Assembly (NCBI GenBank): GCA_965204915.1
Contig: OZ242023.1
Coordinates: 930,001 to 994,000, forward strand
Origin: HK1 sp965204915
Lineage (GTDB): Bacteria; Pseudomonadota; Gammaproteobacteria; HK1
Direction: 5' to 3'
DNA length: 64,000 nt
The stretch's first letter is position 1, and every line of letters starts with the position of its first letter. This document shows positions 27,211 to 34,164 of the stretch, in pieces. Position numbers and translations under genes: made by a program. The notes below the pieces were generated by a model, which saw only the letters and a list, made by a program, of their open reading frames with translations, was not told the origin of the DNA and searched no databases.

Positions 27211-27515
27211 GCCACCGCGAAACCGACAAGAGCGGCAGCCGGGGTCGTCCTCCGCTTCCCTTCACACCTTCGAGACGATCTCCGACTGCGCGCACGGCAG
27301 GCCTTGGCGTTACCGGGGGTCGCGGGAGGAGTACCCGCCCGCGACTCCTGCAACTCCGGACGTGCCCGATCCGGACACCCGGGCCATGGGTTCGCTACGC
27401 GACGGCAAGTGTCATGCACCGCGTCCACGGGGAAGTGGACAGGTGTCGCGTGGCCTGCCGGATCGTTCCCATGTCGTCCGTCCGCGCCAGAAGCGCCGGA
27501 CCAGTCATTTGCACC
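27211..27515. other. Intergenic region, nothing recognised
   Basis: 305 bp between the binding-protein gene and the convergent glycosylase-like gene. No open frame with plausible coding character, no repeat shared with the rest of the window, and no clear terminator was seen. Confidence 0.5.
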
Positions 27516-27814
27516 TCACGGGCGGTTCCACAAGATGGGGCATCTGCCCAATGCGGCCAAGCGAACATTCGCTTCGCAAAAGACGTTCTCCTCGCCAAGA
27601 AAGCCACCCTTACCATAGAGATTACCAGCCTCAGGATGGCCGCGTACAACAAGCCTGTTGTTCGTTATCAGATATACCCTGATCCCTGTTCGATCCAGGA
27701 GTCTTTCTGCTTCCTTTCCCAAGCACATGAACACTACCGATTGGCATCGTCGAGCCAGTCGACAGCATATCCCTTGCACGATGGGTTCCCACAGCATTCG
27801 ATGGTATTTCTTAT

Positions 27815-27842
27815 GATCTTCATCTTCATCTTCATCTTCATC
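27815..27842 (+). repeat. Hexanucleotide microsatellite (TCATCT)n inside the glycosylase gene
   Basis: About four 6-bp units encode alternating Asp/Glu on the minus strand, next to a second short run of GTATCC-like units. Six-base units keep the frame, so copy changes would alter loop length without breaking the protein. Confidence 0.75.
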
Positions 27843-28348
27843 CGTATCCGTATACGTCAGTGCAGTGTTCAGCATCAGGACGCCCTCTTGCTGCCAAAGA
27901 TCGAACACATCCCCGGGATTCGCAAGCTCCAGATCGCCGTTGTCAATATCCCGTCGCATTCTCTGTATACCTGTATCTCTGGCAGAATACTCATTGCGAC
28001 CAGTAAGAAAGCTCGCGAGTTGTTGAGCAATACGAACCATGCTGTCATGGTGGCCATCATCCCGAAGCCAGTCGCCTCTACTACCCTCTTCGAAAGAGCG
28101 TCCAGTCGCCCGTGCAACCTCGGGATACGGATCCTGGCCTATCAGTACGATCTTGACCTTACTAGGTGGCAAATCGTCGAAGGCCCGAAACATGTGAGGA
28201 TCCGGTGGTGCGCCATCTGGCGGAGTCTGCCGACGTCCCGGGAAAATTCGTTGCGGTCCGTCAATTACGCGCTCGCCGCCGACGGCATCGTAATCAGGCT
28301 CTACATTCCCCAAGACTAGACGCCACTCTTGGCTAAGGTCGTCCCGCC

Positions 28349-29679
28349 CTCAAGGATCCCCTCATCCTTTACATGAAGAATATTCTCTAATCTATTGATT
28401 ATATGTTCATCTATTATCTCAAGAGTGTTATAGATTTGCACAGCGCTGAATTTGAGATCAACATTGAGCCTCCGAATCGACCGGGGGCGGACGATGAAAC
28501 AGAAAGTGGTCATGCAGCGCGACGAGATGGCCGAATTCATTTCGAATGTGTATGGCGGTGACCTACACGCCAAACGAGTGCTGTCGTTGGCCAATGCGAC
28601 GTTGGGGGTGCTCACCAGTGCGTCGCTGGCGGTGCACTTGGTGGGGCAAGGGTTGGCGCAGGCACTGGGGAAGCTGAGCAAGCATGGTGTGAAGCAAGTC
28701 GACCGGTTGCTGAGCAATGAGGGCATCGATGTGGGCACGTTCTTCGGATACTGGGCTCCGTATCTGGTGGGAGGGCGTGTTGAGATTGTGGTGGCATTGG
28801 ACTGGACGAGCTTTGCGCGGGACGGTCATGAGACGCTGGTGCTGTCGATGTTGACCGGTCATGGTCGTGCGACGCCGTTGATGTGGAGGAGTGTGGAGAG
28901 TTCGAGTCTGAAGGGGAATCAGCGCCGATATGAGGATGAGTTGCTGCGTCGGTTGCGCGCGGTGATGCCGTCGGGGGTGAAGGTGACGGTGGTGGCGGAC
29001 CGGGGGTTTGGGAGTGGTCCGATGTTTCGGTATCTGAGTGAGGAGATGGGTTTTGGGTATGTGATACGTATCCGTGGGGACATTTACGTGACGAGTGCGA
29101 AGGGGGAGCGGCGATTGGCATCGGATTGGGTGGGGAAGGGAGGTCGTTCTCGGACGTTGCGTGGAGCGAGAGTGACGGATGCGCATGAATTGGAGGTGGG
29201 GACAGTGGTGTGTGTGCATGACAAGGAGATGAAGGAGGCGTGGTGTTTGGTGTCGAGTGAGGGCAAGGTGGCGACGCGTACGCTGATTCGCTACTACGGC
29301 AAGCGTTGGGGGATTGAGACGAGCTTTCGCGACATCAAGGACATGCGATTCGGGATGGGGTTGTCGTCGATGCGTATCAAGCGGGTGGAGCGTCGCGACC
29401 GGCTGTTGTTGCTGAGCGCATTGTCGATTGCGTTGTTGACGTTGTTGGGTGCGGCGGGGGAGCGTTTGGGATATGACCGGTGGTTGAAGGCGAATACGGT
29501 GAAGCGCCGCACGCATTCGCTGTTTCGCCAGGGATTGATGCTGTATGAGCACATTCCGAATTGGCCGGAGCATCGGCTGCGGCCGTTGGTTGAGAAGTTC
29601 TCACAGATGCTCATGGAGCAGCGAGTGTATCGTGAAATCTTTGGTGTCATCTGATGTCTCAAATGAGGGGATTCATGAG
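28349..29679 (+). mobile_element. IS4-family insertion sequence, 1331 bp, intact
   Basis: The ends are imperfect inverted repeats (CTCAAGGATCCCCTCAT at the left; CTCATGAATCCCCTCAT as the reverse complement of the right end), resembling IS10-type ends. An exact 9-bp target duplication CGTCCCGCC flanks it (28340-28348 and 29680-29688). It carries one transposase gene and sits in the 5' end of the glycosylase-like gene. Confidence 0.93.
28494..29654 (+). CDS. IS4-family transposase
   Basis: 386-aa DDE transposase. The acidic triad is visible as Asp in VVALDWTSF, Asp in VVADRGFGSGP, and Glu in RYYGKRWGIETSFRDIK, the last forming the Y-(2)-R-(3)-E-(6)-K signature of the IS4 family. The frame is intact from ATG 28494 to TGA 29654; an upstream in-frame TTG at 28452 is also possible. 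Codon use is GTG/TTG-rich and unlike neighbouring genes, as expected for a recently arrived element. Confidence 0.93.
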   Translation: MKQKVVMQRDEMAEFISNVYGGDLHAKRVLSLANATLGVLTSASLAVHLVGQGLAQALGKLSKHGVKQVDRLLSNEGIDVGTFFGYWAPYLVGGRVEIVVALDWTSFARDGHETLVLSMLTGHGRATPLMWRSVESSSLKGNQRRYEDELLRRLRAVMPSGVKVTVVADRGFGSGPMFRYLSEEMGFGYVIRIRGDIYVTSAKGERRLASDWVGKGGRSRTLRGARVTDAHELEVGTVVCVHDKEMKEAWCLVSSEGKVATRTLIRYYGKRWGIETSFRDIKDMRFGMGLSSMRIKRVERRDRLLLLSALSIALLTLLGAAGERLGYDRWLKANTVKRRTHSLFRQGLMLYEHIPNWPEHRLRPLVEKFSQMLMEQRVYREIFGVI

Positions 29680-29734
29680 CGTCCCGCCACCCGTTCATCT
29701 TTTCGCGCAGTACGCGCTTGAGACTCATGGGCAT
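29680..29734 (-). pseudogene. 5' fragment of the interrupted glycosylase gene with its ribosome-binding site
   Basis: Start codon ATG 29734 with AAGGAGAG immediately upstream, encoding MPMSLKRVLREKMNGWRD up to the IS target duplication. It begins 16 bp after the stop of the HEPN-like gene, showing that the two genes formed one operon before the insertion. Confidence 0.85.
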
Positions 29735-29750
29735 TTTATCTCTCCTTGCG

Positions 29751-30530
29751 TCAGACAGTCGCCGGGTCGCGCCGGCCGATGTCGGATTTGGCGATGAAGT
29801 GGACGAACGGAAAGCCGGGATCCTCGGCGGGGTCCGCCTGCACCCTGGAGATGATCTCCGAGCGCACATCCACGATGCCGGCGCCATCCAACTGCTCGGC
29901 CTTGCCGTCGTAGATGACCTTCACGTCCACCATGGGGTCGTCGTAGTGGTCGAATCCGGGGCGTACGTTGACCCTGACGATCTCGACGTTGCCGAAGCGT
30001 GCCTTGAAGGCTGTTTCGACGATTTGGCGTATTGCCTGTTCTTTCACCTCGGACCTCCTGTTGCGGACTGCGTGGCCCGCTCCCCTGAACAACACTTGGG
30101 CGGCGAACTCGCGACGGGCATCGACGTCCACCTGCTGGAACTGTTCGATGGCGGATTCGGCAGAGGCGATGTCCACGAGAACGTCGGACTTGTAGAAAGT
30201 GCTGCTGTCAAGCGCATAGTCGGCCTGCTGCCGTGCTCTCTGCAACGTGAGGAACGTCTTGGCGAAGTTGCGGATTTCCGTCGGAAAGCCCTTCACCTGC
30301 TCGTGGTGGCATGTGCTTCTGGCTCGTCCGTGTTCGAGGGCGCGATGCACTCGATGCCATGCCGGACTGCGGCTCCTGCCGATCAGCAAGTTGGCGGCGG
30401 ACGACGCCAAGCAGTGAAAAAGCGCGTAGTAGGCGGTGCTGGTAGCGCGACGAAGGCTTGCCTGTGTGGGGCGTCGCGACCCCAGCTCCAGCTCGCCGCG
30501 GGCGGTCTCTATCAAGTCGAGCGGTGTCAC
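29751..30530 (-). CDS. HEPN-like domain protein, upstream partner of the glycosylase
   Basis: 259-aa protein from GTG 30530 (GAGAGG upstream). The N-terminal half looks like a HEPN helical bundle: RRATSTAYYALFHCLASSAANLLIG followed by SRSPAWHRVHRALEHG, which contains an R-x4-H arrangement (RSPAWH) as in HEPN ribonucleases. The C-terminal ~100 residues (from about KEQAIRQIVETAF to FVHFIAKSDIG) form a separate unknown domain. It is 16 bp upstream of the disrupted glycosylase gene. The HEPN assignment is by pattern. A host-defence or toxin-like role with the DNA glycosylase is speculative. Confidence 0.65.
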   Translation of the reverse strand: MTPLDLIETARGELELGSRRPTQASLRRATSTAYYALFHCLASSAANLLIGRSRSPAWHRVHRALEHGRARSTCHHEQVKGFPTEIRNFAKTFLTLQRARQQADYALDSSTFYKSDVLVDIASAESAIEQFQQVDVDARREFAAQVLFRGAGHAVRNRRSEVKEQAIRQIVETAFKARFGNVEIVRVNVRPGFDHYDDPMVDVKVIYDGKAEQLDGAGIVDVRSEIISRVQADPAEDPGFPFVHFIAKSDIGRRDPATV

Positions 30531-30789
30531 GACTACGCCTCTCTGTCAGGTTGACGGGAATGGACGCCTCTCGCTCGATCCGCCCTGCTCCGGCATCACC
30601 CCATGCGCTTCATGGAGTTTCCCGGCCGTGGCGGGTGCGACTGCCCGAATATGCGCGCGGTCCGACCCCCGACGACCGCTTGCCCTTGCATTCGTGCCCG
30701 CGTCTGTCCCGGCGGCGGATTCGCCCTTTGCGACGACCTTGCGGTTGCCGTGTCCTTGAAACAGCGGGTTTCGAGCGTGTGTGCCATGC

Positions 30790-30963
30790 GCGATTATGGC
30801 TCCCGAACGGCGACGGCACGCCGACGGTACGCACCACCGACGCCTCCCGTCATCTACCGCAGCACCCGGCAGGTCGCTACACGTCCAACACCGGCAACGG
30901 CATCTCACCTGTCTCGCTACGGCGGATGGCAGGTTCCTTCGCATTCTCTCGAAAACCCCTTGA
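30790..30963 (+). pseudogene. Relic of the 3' end of the AmiC-like gene
   Basis: The DNA matches the last ~120 bp of the AmiC-like gene: CTACACGTCCAAC(A/G)CCGGC, then after a one-base deletion a frame reading ATADGRFLRILSKTP against ARADGVVFRIISKIS, each followed by TGATTTCAA. It is frameshifted and has no upstream part, so it is not functional. It is followed by a copy of the same promoter that follows the intact gene. The 30531-30789 stretch upstream holds nothing recognised. Confidence 0.75.
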
Positions 30964-31010
30964 TTTCAACATATTGATGAGAAACGGGTAGGTGGCGCGA
31001 CGATCAATAA

Positions 31011-31039
31011 TTGAAATGGAAAATAATTCGTTCTAATCT
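31011..31039 (+). promoter_or_regulatory. Predicted sigma-70 promoter of the permease operon (duplicate of 24271-24299)
   Basis: TTGAAA (31011-31016), a 17-bp spacer starting TGGAAAATAATT, then TAATCT (31034-31039). About 90 bp around it are similar to the promoter region of the flotillin gene, including a GGAGG further down. The leader to the permease start is about 270 nt and contains only the inverted repeat GCGGGCGGGACGCCCG (31172-31187) and no gene. Confidence 0.65.
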
Positions 31040-31307
31040 CTGGCTCCCGAACCCGGCGCACCGCTGCGCACACCGGCGCGGTAGCGCAGGAGGCCCGTAA
31101 TGCAAGGCGGAGATCGAGCAGCGCGGGCACCGCGCCTGCAAGGAGGCCGAAGGTCCGTCACAAGGCGTCAATGCGGGCGGGACGCCCGTGTCACGGAGGG
31201 ACACGCCGTTCCCAGAGACTGCACCGGGTCGGGTTGCGCCTTGCAACGGCGGGTGCAGGACGGACTTGGGCGGCGGGCGTAGAACGGATCCGGCACGCGA
31301 GCCGACC

Positions 31308-32174
31308 ATGGACCTGACCGCCGTCATCCTCGTCGAGATCGTCTACGCGGTGGCGTCCCTGATCCTCGTCAGCGCCGGGCTCGCGGTCGTCTTCGGGATG
31401 ATGAAGGTCATCAACCTGGCCCACGGCGAATTCATGATGCTGGGGGGCTACGCCACCATCACCGCGGTCAACCTCGGGGTCGACGTCTTCGTCGCGATGG
31501 TGGTCGTCGCGCCGCTGATCGTCGGCCTGATCGGGCTGGTGGTGGAACGCTTGGTGATCCGCCGCCTCTACGGGCGCCTCGTGGACACGATGCTGGCGAC
31601 ATGGGGGCTCAGCCTGTTCTTCATCGGCCTCGTGACCATGATCTTCGGCAACACCACCACCGGGATCTCCACCCCCATCCCCGGCTTCGCGGTCGGCGGC
31701 TACCGGATCAACGGCTACAACTTCTTCATCATCCTCATGGCGATGGTGCTGCTCGCGGCGATGTACGCGGTGCTGAAGACCACCCGCCTCGGGCTGGTCG
31801 CGCGCGGCACGATGCAGCGCCCGGACATGGCCGCCGCCCTCGGCTACAGCCCGGACCGGGTCTACATGGCGACGTTCTTCGCGGGCTCCGCGCTGTCCGG
31901 GCTCGCGGGCGCGGTGCTGGCTCCGCTGGTGGGCCTCGTCCCGACCTCCGGCGGCGCCTACATCGCCAAGGCGTTCATCACGGTGGTCGCGGGCGGCCCG
32001 TCCCTGATCGCCGGCCTCATGAGCAGCGCGGGCCTCTTCGGGCTGGTCAACCAGATCTTCACGTTCGCGGTCTCGCCGGTGGTCGGCGAGGTGATGCTGC
32101 TCGTCGCCGCGGTCATCCTCCTGCGCCTCCTGCCCCAGGGCGTCACCGGGCGCTTCTTCCGGGGGAAGACCTGA
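31308..32174 (+). CDS. ABC transporter permease, LivH/UrtB type (amide/urea or branched amino acid)
   Basis: 288-aa inner-membrane permease. Typical LivH-family stretches: GLAVVFGMMKVINLAHGEFMMLGGY near the N-terminus, and GRMxxAxLGY-like RPDMAAALGYSPDRVYMATF with the ATPase-coupling loop. About eight spans are visible. ATG 31308 has only a weak ribosome-binding site. Its stop overlaps the next permease start (TGATG), implying translational coupling. With an amide-type binding protein upstream and an amidase downstream, short-chain amides or urea are the likely cargo. Confidence 0.92.
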   Translation: MDLTAVILVEIVYAVASLILVSAGLAVVFGMMKVINLAHGEFMMLGGYATITAVNLGVDVFVAMVVVAPLIVGLIGLVVERLVIRRLYGRLVDTMLATWGLSLFFIGLVTMIFGNTTTGISTPIPGFAVGGYRINGYNFFIILMAMVLLAAMYAVLKTTRLGLVARGTMQRPDMAAALGYSPDRVYMATFFAGSALSGLAGAVLAPLVGLVPTSGGAYIAKAFITVVAGGPSLIAGLMSSAGLFGLVNQIFTFAVSPVVGEVMLLVAAVILLRLLPQGVTGRFFRGKT

Positions 32175-33211
32175 TGCGGACACGGGCGTTCGGGGAGAGC
32201 GCGCTCACCGTCGCCGTCGCCGCCCTCGCCATGTTCGCCCTGCCGCCCCTGATCGGCGCCTATACGCCGACCGTCCTGGCGATCTACGCGATGCTGGGCC
32301 TGAGCCTCGGCCTGGTCTGGGGCTTCGGGGGGATCCTCTGCTTCGGGCAGGCCGCGTTCTTCGGCCTCGGAGCCTACGCTTACGCGATCGCCGCGATCAA
32401 CGTCGGCGAAAGCACCCTGCCGATGCTCGTCGCGGTGCTCGTGCCAAGCGCCTTCGCCGCCGTGCTCGGGGCGATGATGTTCTACGGCCGGCTCGGCGAC
32501 GTGTACCTCGGGATCATCACCCTCGTCGTCACCCTGATCCTCTACCGGTTCATGAATGCGACCGCCGGGCCGGAGTACGCCATCGGCGAAGCGCGCCTCG
32601 GCGGATTCAACGGCATCCCCGGCTTCCCGACCCTGAACGTCCCCGGCGACCCGGACGCCCATCTCCAGGGCGACGGCCTGTACTACGTCTGCTTCGGCGC
32701 GCTGGCGCTGGTGTACGTGCTGGTCACCTGGCTGCTCCGATCCGGCTTCGGCCGCATCGCGGTCGGCATCCGCGAGAACGAGACCCGCATGTCGCTGATG
32801 GGCTACGACGTGCAGGCGCGCAAGACCGTGCTGTTCACCATCGGCGCCGCGATTGCCGGGCTGGCCGGGGCGCTGTTCGCGAGCTGGGCCGAGATCGTGA
32901 CCCCGCGGCTGTTCAGCCTCGGCCAGTCGGCGGAGATCATCGTCTGGTGCATCGTCGGCGGGTTGGGAACGCGCACGGGGCCGATCCTCGGGGCGGCCGG
33001 CCTGGGGTATCTCAAGTTCCTGCTCGGCCAGCAGAGCGTGGTCGACAACACGCTGATGACCGGGCTCGTCCTGGTGCTGTTCGTGCTGTTCCTCCCCCGA
33101 GGAGTCGTGCCCGCGCTCGCCGATCTCCTGGACATGGGCGCGAACCGCCGCGCCCGCCGCCGTCCGCGACGCCGCCCGCACCGCCGCGGCCCGATGCATG
33201 CCCGTGGCTGA
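32174..33211 (+). CDS. ABC transporter permease, LivM/UrtC type
   Basis: 345-aa inner-membrane permease whose ATG overlaps the stop of the previous gene. Family features: IYAMLGLSLGLVWGFGGILCFGQAAFFGLGAY, FGRIAVGIRENETRMSLMGYDV (coupling loop), and FASWAEIVTPRLFSLGQSAEIIVWCIVGGLGTRTGPILGA. The C-terminus ends in an Arg-rich tail (RRARRRPRRRPHRRG). Its stop lies inside the first unit of a tandem triplication of the next gene's start region. Confidence 0.92.
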   Translation: MRTRAFGESALTVAVAALAMFALPPLIGAYTPTVLAIYAMLGLSLGLVWGFGGILCFGQAAFFGLGAYAYAIAAINVGESTLPMLVAVLVPSAFAAVLGAMMFYGRLGDVYLGIITLVVTLILYRFMNATAGPEYAIGEARLGGFNGIPGFPTLNVPGDPDAHLQGDGLYYVCFGALALVYVLVTWLLRSGFGRIAVGIRENETRMSLMGYDVQARKTVLFTIGAAIAGLAGALFASWAEIVTPRLFSLGQSAEIIVWCIVGGLGTRTGPILGAAGLGYLKFLLGQQSVVDNTLMTGLVLVLFVLFLPRGVVPALADLLDMGANRRARRRPRRRPHRRGPMHARG

Positions 33212-33426
33212 GACCGTCGCGGAAACGGGCCGAACCGACCGGGCCACGCGGGACCGCGCCGTTCCCCGAGGCTTCCCGATGGCTGAGATCGTCGCGGAAA
33301 CGGCCGAACCGATCGGGCCGCGGGACCGCGCTGCCCCCCGAGGGCTTCCAGGTGGCTGAGACGGTCCTGGAAACGGTGGGGCTGACCATGCGCTTCGGCG
33401 GGGTCGTGGCCCTGGACAACGTGGAC
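33204..33426 (+). repeat. ~74-bp tandem triplication of the ATPase gene start
   Basis: (G/A)TGGCTGAGA.(C/G)GTC..GGAAACG recurs at 33204, 33279 and 33352 (75 and 73 bp apart). The first unit overlaps the LivM-type stop codon; only the third leads into the ATPase gene. The intervals are not multiples of three, so the first two copies are dead starts. Units diverge toward their 3' parts, so the right edge is approximate. Confidence 0.75.
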
Positions 33427-34068
33427 TTCACCCTGAAGGCACGGGAGCTGCGCTGCCTGATCGGCCCCAACGGCGCCGGGAAGAGCACGTTCTTCAAATG
33501 CGTCACGGGACTGTTGCGGCCGGCGGAGGGGCAGGTGTTCATGCGCGGCGAGGAGACCACCGGCTGGCCCGCGCACGCGATCGCCGCGCTCGGGGTGGGG
33601 GTGAAGACGCAGGTGCCCAGCGTCATGGACGGGCTCACCGCCCGCGAGAACGTCTGGCTCTCGGCGCGGCGCCATCTGCCCGCGGCCGAGGCCGACCGGA
33701 AGACGGAGGAGGTCGTCGGCCGGCTCGCGCTCGACCGGATCGCCCATTCGCTGCTCGCCCGCCTCTCCCACGGAGAGCGGCAGCAGGTGGAGCTGGGCAT
33801 CGTGGCCGCCGGGAACCCGTGGCTCGTATTGCTCGACGAGCCCGCCGCCGGCATGTCGGCGCACGAGGTGGAGCGGATGACGGGGATCCTCCACGAGATG
33901 AACCGCGCCGCCGCCGTCGTCATCGTCGAGCACGACATGCAGTTCATCCGCTCCGTCGCGTCGAGGGTCACCGTCTTCCATCGGGGCGCGATCCTGGCGG
34001 ACGACCACGTGGACCGGGTGATGTCGGATCCGGCGGTGCGCGACGTCTACCTCGGCAGGCGGGCGTGA
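33352..34068 (+). CDS. ABC transporter ATP-binding protein, LivG/UrtD type
   Basis: 238-aa cytosolic ATPase from GTG 33352. Walker A GPNGAGKSTFFK, the signature LSHGERQQVELGIV (LSHGE as in UrtD-like proteins), Walker B WLVLLDEPAAGMSAHE, and the H-loop IVEHDMQFIRSVASRVTVFHRG. LSHGEr rather than LSxGQ is characteristic of the LivG/UrtD group. The start was moved away from its upstream neighbour by a tandem triplication. Its stop region (GGCGTGAAATGG) is itself duplicated before the next gene. Confidence 0.92.
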   Translation: MAETVLETVGLTMRFGGVVALDNVDFTLKARELRCLIGPNGAGKSTFFKCVTGLLRPAEGQVFMRGEETTGWPAHAIAALGVGVKTQVPSVMDGLTARENVWLSARRHLPAAEADRKTEEVVGRLALDRIAHSLLARLSHGERQQVELGIVAAGNPWLVLLDEPAAGMSAHEVERMTGILHEMNRAAAVVIVEHDMQFIRSVASRVTVFHRGAILADDHVDRVMSDPAVRDVYLGRRA

Positions 34069-34164
34069 AATGGGGGAAGAGCACGCCATCGGCCTGGCCT
34101 GCCGGTGCTCGGGCCGGCCCGGCGCCCGGCTCGGGATCGGCGGCAGGAAGGCGTGAGATGGCGC
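34053..34164 (+). repeat. Duplicated stop/start junction between the two ATPase genes
   Basis: CGGCAGGCGGGCGTGAAATGG (34053-34073) recurs as CGGCAGGAAGGCGTGAGATGG (34141-34161), 88 bp later. The first copy carries the upstream gene's TGA and an unused ATG; the second carries the ribosome-binding site and ATG of the downstream gene. Confidence 0.7.

Larger units (their letters stand above)
27516..29734 (-). pseudogene. Uracil-DNA-glycosylase-like gene interrupted by an IS
   Basis: Removing the IS (28349-29679) and one 9-bp target copy restores a 292-codon frame. The ATG at 29734, behind AAGGAGAG, runs through WRDDLSQEWRLVLGN into the remaining frame 27516-28339. The protein matches family-1 uracil-DNA glycosylase: VKIVLIGQDPYP (catalytic Asp motif), EGVLMLNTALT, and RGHPEAGN where the family has HPSP, so one active-site loop is changed. 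An acidic tract (DTDEDEDEDED) replaces part of the LNT.LTV loop. The DNA is notably AT-richer than its surroundings. The truncated frame could start at TTG 28313 and keeps both motifs, so partial function cannot be excluded. Confidence 0.85.

Noticed and set aside
30458..30991. 177-codon open frame on the plus strand overlapping the HEPN-like gene and the AmiC relic
   Set aside because: No family resemblance except the short relic in its last part, no ribosome-binding site, and it overlaps the HEPN-like gene start; treated as chance plus relic.
31100..31135. GAGATCGAGCAGCGCGGGCAC after the duplicated promoter as a leftover of the flotillin coding sequence (similar to about 25095)
   Set aside because: Only about 20 bases match in GC-rich coiled-coil sequence; too short to separate from chance, though it would fit the duplication model.
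33204..33351. First two start-like units as real starts of the LivG-type ATPase
   Set aside because: They are out of frame with the ATPase by one base; only the third unit leads into the Walker-containing frame.
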